DNA of 64,000 bases from Rhizobium anhuiense (GTDB lineage: Bacteria; Pseudomonadota; Alphaproteobacteria; Rhizobiales; Rhizobiaceae): contig NZ_ML133522.1 in the NCBI RefSeq assembly GCF_003985145.1, forward strand, positions 682,001 through 746,000, in the 5' to 3' direction. The notes beneath the pieces were generated by a model that saw nothing but the letters and a program-made list of their open reading frames with translations, searched no databases and was not told the DNA's origin. How positions within the stretch are numbered: the stretch's first letter is position 1; each line of letters starts with the position of its first letter. This document shows, in pieces, positions 59,280 through 64,000 of the stretch. The position numbers and the translations under genes were made by a program.

Positions 59280-60625
59280 TGGGAGGGGCGGGAAACACCA
59301 ATCCGTCGCTCTGGTGGCGGCTCAGCTGGCAGCTCAGCCTCGTCTTCGTCGGTGTGGTGACGGCTGTGGTTATCGGGCTCTGCTTCTACGGCGCGACGAT
59401 CCTTTCTCCGAACGTTGCGCTGGAGGACCATATCACCGCCGCGTTGGCCCCGGCCGTTGCGCTCGATGTCGAAGGGCGGCTTGAAATAAGAGATACACCG
59501 GAGTTGGACGCGCTCAAGCAGCAGTATGACGGGCTTTGGTATGTTGCGGCGACGACGAACGGTTCTTTCGTGTCCTACGGAACCATCCCTGCAGCCTACG
59601 GTGAGCTTGCGCACCTGACCTATCTGTTCGAAGGGGCTGATATCAGGGGATCGGCCGGTACGGACGAGATCGCCTCGGTCGAAAGCGTGGGGACCGCGAT
59701 CGGCGAGCTACGGGTGCTGTTTGGCGGCGTCGCCGACAAGGGCTGGCCCGTTCTTACTCTTATGGGCGCTGTTTATCCGATCTACGTGCCGCTATTCGCC
59801 ATTGCCTTGCCCGCGGTTTTTCTCGCCGTTCCCAGAATCGTCAGGCGCGGCCTGGCCAGCGTCAGCGAGGTTGCCCGCAAGGCGTCGGAGATTGAACCTC
59901 GCCGCTACGATGCTCGCCTGCCTCTGGACGGCATTCCGAGGGAAGTCGCTCCGCTGGTGATCGCCTTCAACGAGGCGCTCGACCGACTGGAAAACGAGTT
60001 CCGCAAACGGCAACACTTCCTGATCGATGCGGCGCATGAACTGAGGACGCCGATCGCGATCATGCAGACCCGGATCGATGGAACGGCCGAGGGGCAGGAC
60101 CGCAGGCGGTTGCTCGACGACGTCGCGCGTTTGGCCGAGACGGCGGAACAATTACTCGATTTCGAGCGCAACGACCAGGCGACCGATCTCCATGAGATCG
60201 TCGATCTGGTCGAAATCGGCCGCAGCGTCGTGGCCGATCTTGCGCCGCTGGCGATCGGCGCCGGCTATCAGATTTCGTTTCAGAGCGAGGTCGAGAGCCT
60301 GAAATGCAAAGGGAGCCCTTCGGCGCTGCCGCGGGCCGTCAGCAACCTCGTGCGCAACGCCATCGACCATGGCGGCGGGAGCGGCATGATCACCGTTTCG
60401 GTCTCGGCTGCCGGCCGTGGACGGATCAGCGTCGCCGACGAGGGGCCCGGCATCCCGGCCGAGCACCGCGAGCTGGTGTTCGAACCTTTCTACCGCGTCA
60501 CCCCGAAGAGCAGGGGGGCAGGGCTCGGCCTCAGCCTCGTCAAGCAGATCTGCTTGAACCATGGCGGCGAGGTCAGCATCGAAAGCAGTTCCGCCGGCAC
60601 CGAGGTGACGATCCAGCTCGGATAG
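59276..60625 (+). CDS. Sensor histidine kinase
   Basis: A 449-residue membrane kinase. Two transmembrane helices (about 17-42 and 157-187) flank a periplasmic sensor of about 110 residues with no recognised fold. A HAMP-like linker (about 190-245) follows, then the dimerisation domain with phospho-acceptor His253 (AAHELRTPIA). The ATPase has N box RNAIDHGG, G1 DEGPGIP and G2 GAGLGLSLV. It overlaps the response-regulator gene by 4 bases and so is its cognate kinase. The signal is unknown. Confidence 0.92.
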   Translation: MMGGAGNTNPSLWWRLSWQLSLVFVGVVTAVVIGLCFYGATILSPNVALEDHITAALAPAVALDVEGRLEIRDTPELDALKQQYDGLWYVAATTNGSFVSYGTIPAAYGELAHLTYLFEGADIRGSAGTDEIASVESVGTAIGELRVLFGGVADKGWPVLTLMGAVYPIYVPLFAIALPAVFLAVPRIVRRGLASVSEVARKASEIEPRRYDARLPLDGIPREVAPLVIAFNEALDRLENEFRKRQHFLIDAAHELRTPIAIMQTRIDGTAEGQDRRRLLDDVARLAETAEQLLDFERNDQATDLHEIVDLVEIGRSVVADLAPLAIGAGYQISFQSEVESLKCKGSPSALPRAVSNLVRNAIDHGGGSGMITVSVSAAGRGRISVADEGPGIPAEHRELVFEPFYRVTPKSRGAGLGLSLVKQICLNHGGEVSIESSSAGTEVTIQLG

Positions 60626-60728
60626 ACCGGCTCTTCCGGCAGCCCATGCTGCCGGAGACGATGTAATGTTGCGGCAATTCTTGGACGCCACTTTCGCCTG
60701 AGTTCATCGGCGACGGAGGCCAGACAGC

Positions 60729-61598
60729 GTGCGCAGCAATCCATTCCTATTTTTCTTCCCGCAGGCCTCGAGAGGCTTGTCCCTCGCTCTGCCGCTGGCG
60801 CTCGCCATGGCCGCGACCGGGTGCAGCTCGGTGCCACTGAAAGAGGCAGGCACGCTCTCCTCCTACGGCAATCTCGGCGCGCCGAAGGGGAAGCTGTCGA
60901 AATCGCGCGTCTATGTCGATGGGACGCGCCTTGCCCCGGCAAAGACGGTGAGCATCGTGCCGACGACCTTCGCCTTCAGCGCTGCGACCCGCGTCAAATC
61001 GGGCGCCGACCGGACGATGGTGGCGAATGCGCTGGACCGGGCGCTCTGCATTTCGCTCAGCGACAAATATCAACTGGTCTCTGCCGGCCAGCCGGCGGAT
61101 CTGACGGTCCGCTCCGTCGTCACCGACATCGTGCCGACCAACAAGGCGATGGCGGGTGTTTCGACGGTCGTGACCGTCGGCACCGGTTTCGTGCTGCCCG
61201 TCGGCGTGCCGCGGCTGCCGGCGGGCCTCGGCGGACTGGCGGTCGAGGCGGAAGCTGTCGACAGCGGTGGCGTGCAGCGGGCCGCGATCGTTTGGTCGCG
61301 CGGGGCAAACTCGCTGCAGAACAACCCTCGCGTTTCCGAGGTCGGCGACGCCTATAGCCTGGCTTCGAAATTCAGCGGCGAGTTTTCCCGGATGCTGATC
61401 AAAGGCAAGGAGCCGAAGGGATTGGATATCTCGCTGCCATCGGGGCAACGGATGAAATCCTGGCTCGGCGGCAAACCGAAATACGCCGCCTGCGACGCCT
61501 TCGGCCGGCCGCCCGGATTGATGGGGGCGGTCGCCGCCAAATACGGCGCCCCGCCGCAATGGACCGAGAAGAAGCCGAAACCGGCCGCGACCTACTGA
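60729..61598 (+). CDS. DUF3313 domain lipoprotein
   Basis: A 289-residue lipoprotein. The lipobox is AATGC with Cys32 the lipidated residue, after a hydrophobic signal (about 14-31). The mature part matches the DUF3313 family of outer-membrane lipoproteins of unknown role. It starts with GTG at 60729, with GGAGG about 10 bases upstream. It lies 103 bases after the histidine-kinase gene on the same strand and may be part of its regulon or transcript. Confidence 0.82.
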   Translation: MRSNPFLFFFPQASRGLSLALPLALAMAATGCSSVPLKEAGTLSSYGNLGAPKGKLSKSRVYVDGTRLAPAKTVSIVPTTFAFSAATRVKSGADRTMVANALDRALCISLSDKYQLVSAGQPADLTVRSVVTDIVPTNKAMAGVSTVVTVGTGFVLPVGVPRLPAGLGGLAVEAEAVDSGGVQRAAIVWSRGANSLQNNPRVSEVGDAYSLASKFSGEFSRMLIKGKEPKGLDISLPSGQRMKSWLGGKPKYAACDAFGRPPGLMGAVAAKYGAPPQWTEKKPKPAATY

Positions 61599-61727
61599 GA
61601 CAATGCGCGGCGGCGCCGACAGCCGCCGCGACCAGCACTCAGCCCGCCCCAGGCTGATGGGACGGACGGAGCATAGGCGGGCAAGGCTTGTGCTCCGTCC
61701 GTCTGGAAATCCGTTGTGCATTTCATG

Positions 61728-62312
61728 TCAGCTGGCGGTTCCGGGCTTCAGCCAGAAATACAGTTTGATCTGATCGGCCCTGTCGGAGGAATGGGGGCCG
61801 CGCGTGAACAATTCGCCGCCATTGCGCTCGATCACGCGCCGCGAGGCGTCATTGTCCTCGTTGCAGAGGATGGTGAGGCGGTCGAGGCCTTCCTTTGCTG
61901 CGACGGCCAGCAGAAGGGTGAGGGCGGTCGTCGCGTGGCCGTTGCGCTGTTTCCACGGCACGACGGAATATCCGACATGGCCCGATACGTCGGGTGGCAG
62001 TTCCTCGGTGCCGGCTTGAAAGCGCAGGCTGATGCTGCCGCAGAATTCGCCATCCCAGATCCAGAACAGACGGGTGATCAGCGGCCGCGGTCCGGATTCG
62101 GCGCGCCGGCTGCCATCAGCAATGAGATCGTCGAGAAAGCTTGATCTGTCGTGGCGCAGCCGCTGGAGCTCGCCGCGAACATAGGCTTCGTCGCCCGCGC
62201 GGCGCGGATGGGGAGACCAACCGGCGGCGAGCGCCGCTTCGAAGCCCGACAGGTTTTCCAGATCCGGCCGTAGCAGGACGACGGCGTGCTTCGCTGTATC
62301 TCCAGATGGCAT
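61728..62312 (-). CDS. GNAT family N-acetyltransferase
   Basis: A 194-residue GNAT enzyme with core motif VGYSVVPWKQRNGHATTALT (about 119-138; the QRNGHA loop binds acetyl-CoA) and motif B NDASRRVIERNGGELF. It resembles the group that acetylates small molecules or ribosomal proteins, but the substrate is not known. It is transcribed alone, leftward, with the rhizobial repeat just upstream. Confidence 0.87.
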   Translation of the reverse strand: MPSGDTAKHAVVLLRPDLENLSGFEAALAAGWSPHPRRAGDEAYVRGELQRLRHDRSSFLDDLIADGSRRAESGPRPLITRLFWIWDGEFCGSISLRFQAGTEELPPDVSGHVGYSVVPWKQRNGHATTALTLLLAVAAKEGLDRLTILCNEDNDASRRVIERNGGELFTRGPHSSDRADQIKLYFWLKPGTAS

Positions 62313-62319
62313 GTCGCAC

Positions 62320-62420
62320 CTAAAGCGCGTCGCGATCTTTCAGATTCGCTCCTGACGCTTTAGCCTTTTAATCCGACGCATGTCGTTGTCGCAAAACCAC
62401 ACTTTTGCGCGACATGCTTT
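62320..62420. repeat. Rhizobial intergenic repeat with hairpin
   Basis: About 100 bases match, from memory, a palindromic intergenic element found in very many copies in Rhizobium, Sinorhizobium and Agrobacterium genomes (RIME-like). It has AAAGCG and CGCTTT at its left part, then GCATGTCG (62378-62385) with CGACATGC (62410-62417) and an inner GCAAAA / TTTTGC dyad. It lies between the GNAT gene and the BA14K gene, in the 5' region of the former. Confidence 0.6.
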
Positions 62421-62511
62421 AGGTTCCTATCGCCTAACCAATCAAGCTTGGCCGCGCAGGCAAGCACGACCGACCGGCAATTGGAAGCCGTACAACGGGA
62501 TTTCGGCCATC

Positions 62512-62540
62512 AAAAAAGCCCCGCATCTTCATGCGAGGCT
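62512..62540 (-). terminator. Rho-independent terminator of the first BA14K gene
   Basis: On the minus strand AGCCTCGCA and TGCGGGGCT (one G-T wobble, 6-base loop) form a stem followed by a run of T (the plus-strand AAAAAA at 62512-62517), 22 bases after the stop codon. It is a good rho-independent terminator; the second copy has the same structure at 63402-63427. Confidence 0.75.
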
Positions 62541-62561
62541 TGTTCTGATGGATAGACCGGA

Positions 62562-63089
62562 CTAGCGGCACTGGCGGCGCGGGCCGTAATTCGGCTGGTA
62601 GGTATTGTCATAGGCGCGGTAGGACCGGTAGCGGCTATAGCAATACTCGGCATGCGAACTATAGCCGCTCGTGCGCGGCTGCGAAGCGATGATGCCGCCG
62701 AGGAGGGCGCCGGCTGCCAGGCCGCCGATGATGGCGCCGCTGTTGTCGTGGCGGCGATACCGCCGATCATAGCGGCGATCCCAGCGATCATCGCGGCGAT
62801 TCCAGCCATAACGGTCATCACGGTCGTAGCGGCGGTCGCGGTAGCTGCGCCGGTCCCGGTCGCCATCGTTATCGCGGTCACGGTTGCGGTAGGATCTGCG
62901 GTTATCGCCGTCGCCCGAGCAGACGATGGAGTATGGGTTGCAGGCGACGGTCATGATCCGGGCATCGGTATTTTGAGGCGCCGGCTGCGCCGATTGCACC
63001 AAGCTCGGCACAAAAGCCGGGCCTGCCGAGGCCGGCATTCCGGAGAAAGCCGTCGCTATCGACAGAGCAATGATGCCGAATTTGTTCAT
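62562..63089 (-). CDS. BA14K family secreted protein (copy 1)
   Basis: A 175-residue BA14K-family protein, named from a Brucella lectin-like immunoreactive protein. The signal peptide is about 1-23. The mature protein has a long Arg/Asp/Tyr-rich linker (about 65-115), a short Gly-rich hydrophobic helix ([16 protein letters not shown]) and the C-terminal BA14K motif ([15 protein letters not shown], then [10 protein letters not shown]), with a Cys pair likely in a disulfide. The ATG at 63089 has AAGGTGA upstream. It is one of two tandem copies. The role is unclear; sugar-binding or envelope functions are proposed for the family. Confidence 0.82.
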   Translation of the reverse strand: MNKFGIIALSIATAFSGMPASAGPAFVPSLVQSAQPAPQNTDARIMTVACNPYSIVCSGDGDNRRSYRNRDRDNDGDRDRRSYRDRRYDRDDRYGWNRRDDRWDRRYDRRYRRHDNSGAIIGGLAAGALLGGIIASQPRTSGYSSHAEYCYSRYRSYRAYDNTYQPNYGPRRQCR

Positions 63090-63448
63090 TTCACTCACCT
63101 TGGGTCAATGGATGTATCGAGGGGATAACGCAGGGGAAGGGATTAAGTTTCATTTTGGCATGAGGAGGGATTATGTATGTGCGTATCTGCTAACCTATCG
63201 TGCTTTTCACATATATATAGAGTGTGGGCGATAGGGAGCAAGGCGATTTGCTGGCCGGCGTGAGGTGAGAGTGGAGAGGGCAGCGAGGGAGTCGGTGTTG
63301 GAGGACCGTTGCGCTGGACATTGCCATTAGACTGCGACGATTATCAGAACAGCCTAACGATGTCCCTGGCAAGCCGCGCAACGGGCTTTCGGCCATCAAT
63401 AAAGCCCCGCATCTTCATTGCGAGGCTTGTTCTGATAGATGGACCGGA
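63090..63448. promoter_or_regulatory. Intergenic region between the two BA14K genes
   Basis: There is no gene here. The bases just upstream of copy 1 (TCACTCACCTTGGGTCAA, then AACGCAGGGGAAGG) recur upstream of copy 2 at the window end, so the promoter and leader were duplicated too. Near 63209-63225 there is a short TA repeat. The second copy's terminator lies at its right end. Confidence 0.5.
63402..63427 (-). terminator. Rho-independent terminator of the second BA14K gene
   Basis: The same stem as in copy 1 (AAGCCTCGCA / TGCGGGGCTT on the minus strand, with one extra loop base), but the T-run is interrupted (TTTATTG). It sits 22 bases after the stop codon. Confidence 0.65.
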
Positions 63449-63928
63449 CTAGCGGCACTGGCGGCGCGGGCCGTAATTCGGCTGGTAGGTGTTGTCATAG
63501 GCGCGGTAGGACCGGTAGCGGCTATAGCAATAGTCGGCATGCGAACTATAGCCACTCGTGCGCGGCTGCGAAGCGATGATGCCGCCGAGGAGGGCGCCGG
63601 CTGCCAGGCCGCCGATGATGGCGCCGGTATTGTCATATCGATTGTCATATCGGCGATACCGGCGATCGTAGCGGCGATCCCAGCCATAGCGGTCGTCGCG
63701 GTAGTAGCGCCCGTCGCGATAGTGGTGGCGGTTGCGATACCACTTGCGACCATTGTTGAACTGACCCGGGCAGTTCGTGAAGTTGTTACAGCCGATGGTC
63801 ATGACGCGGGCGTCAGTGTTTTGAGGCGCCGACTGCACCGGGCTCGGCACGAAAACCGGACCTGCCGAGGCCGGCGTTCCGGAGAAGGCCGTCGCTATCG
63901 ACAGGGCAATGATGGCGAATCTGTTCAT
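63449..63928 (-). CDS. BA14K family secreted protein (copy 2)
   Basis: A 159-residue paralogue of the previous protein, nearly identical over the signal peptide and the last 60 residues. It differs in the Arg/Tyr/Asp-rich linker, where copy 2 is shorter and reads [20 protein letters not shown]. The BA14K motif ([15 protein letters not shown]) and the end (GPRRQCR) are kept, and the Cys pair is present. The ATG at 63928 has the same AAGGTGA upstream. High identity at both ends with divergence in the middle suggests a recent duplication with linker change or gene conversion. Confidence 0.82.
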   Translation of the reverse strand: MNRFAIIALSIATAFSGTPASAGPVFVPSPVQSAPQNTDARVMTIGCNNFTNCPGQFNNGRKWYRNRHHYRDGRYYRDDRYGWDRRYDRRYRRYDNRYDNTGAIIGGLAAGALLGGIIASQPRTSGYSSHADYCYSRYRSYRAYDNTYQPNYGPRRQCR

Positions 63929-64000
63929 TTCACTCACCTTGGGTCAACTAATCCATCGAGTGGGTAACGCAGGGGAAGGAAATAGGTTTCACTTTGAGAT

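Noticed and set aside
1..64000. CRISPR arrays, tRNA or rRNA genes, phage or IS elements, plasmid replication genes.
   Set aside because: I looked for regular direct repeats, cloverleaf-like segments, transposase and integrase motifs and Rep/Par genes and found none.

Overview
The window is about 61-62% GC (estimated by eye) with dense, short-spaced operons. Its gene content is that of an alphaproteobacterium of the Rhizobiaceae, most like Rhizobium (the R. etli / R. leguminosarum group). Pointers are two BA14K-family secreted proteins, a GCATGTCG/CGACATGC intergenic repeat common in rhizobial genomes, two cytosolic-looking beta-helix proteins ending in a Rap-like cadherin-type domain, an NrsF-controlled ECF sigma factor, and many rhizobial-type transporters. 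There are no rRNA, tRNA, CRISPR, phage or recognisable IS genes. The window starts in intergenic DNA and ends just upstream of the last BA14K gene.

Layout. 0.2-1.8 kb: a dienelactone-hydrolase-like protein and an SDR oxidoreductase. 1.9-10.2 kb (minus strand): a sulfone and organosulfur acquisition operon (msuE-like FMN reductase, sfnG dimethylsulfone monooxygenase, a complete LIV-type ABC transporter, sfnB-like acyl-CoA-dehydrogenase-fold enzyme). 10.5-16.0 kb: a membrane-embedded AraC regulator and a MacAB-like efflux system with an adaptor, one ATPase and two different FtsX permeases. 16.3-19.9 kb: two paralogous beta-helix/cadherin-like proteins in tandem. 19.9-23.7 kb: sigF-nrsF facing a methionine-rich MXKDX peptide, a cytochrome b and a YedY-like molybdoenzyme. 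This looks like a periplasmic hypochlorite/methionine-oxidation defence system, and both transcription units carry a similar ECF-type promoter.

23.7-32.3 kb: a kinase-gene remnant, an exported intradiol dioxygenase, a CPA1 antiporter, the potassium transporter Kup, a divergent tyrosyl-tRNA synthetase and an MFS transporter. 32.8-41.8 kb: small secreted proteins, a frameshifted methyltransferase, a PLP decarboxylase, a GNAT enzyme, an ornithine-cyclodeaminase homologue, dapB, a histidine phosphatase, and VOC and GFA proteins. 42-49.4 kb: an ABC exporter, a LysE exporter, a phosphodiester-glycosidase-like protein, ubiA, a VOC protein, and argG divergent from an Lrp-family regulator. 49.5-55 kb: several small regulator/enzyme pairs (HxlR with an NmrA-like reductase, HxlR with a DHFR-like reductase, a MarR-GNAT fusion), with clear inverted repeats at their promoters. 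55-57.6 kb: a three-gene ABC-2 exporter. 57.7-61.6 kb: an FMN reductase, an OmpR/HK two-component pair and a DUF3313 lipoprotein. 61.7-64 kb: a GNAT enzyme, the rhizobial repeat and a tandem duplication of a BA14K gene.

The two best-integrated systems are the sulfone-acquisition operon, with its apparently dedicated LIV-type importer, and the SigF/NrsF - methionine-rich peptide - cytochrome b - YedY module. Two methyltransferase genes each carry an apparent single-base frameshift, at about 33,412 and 51,378. All functional names are assigned by recognition of families and motifs, without database searches.
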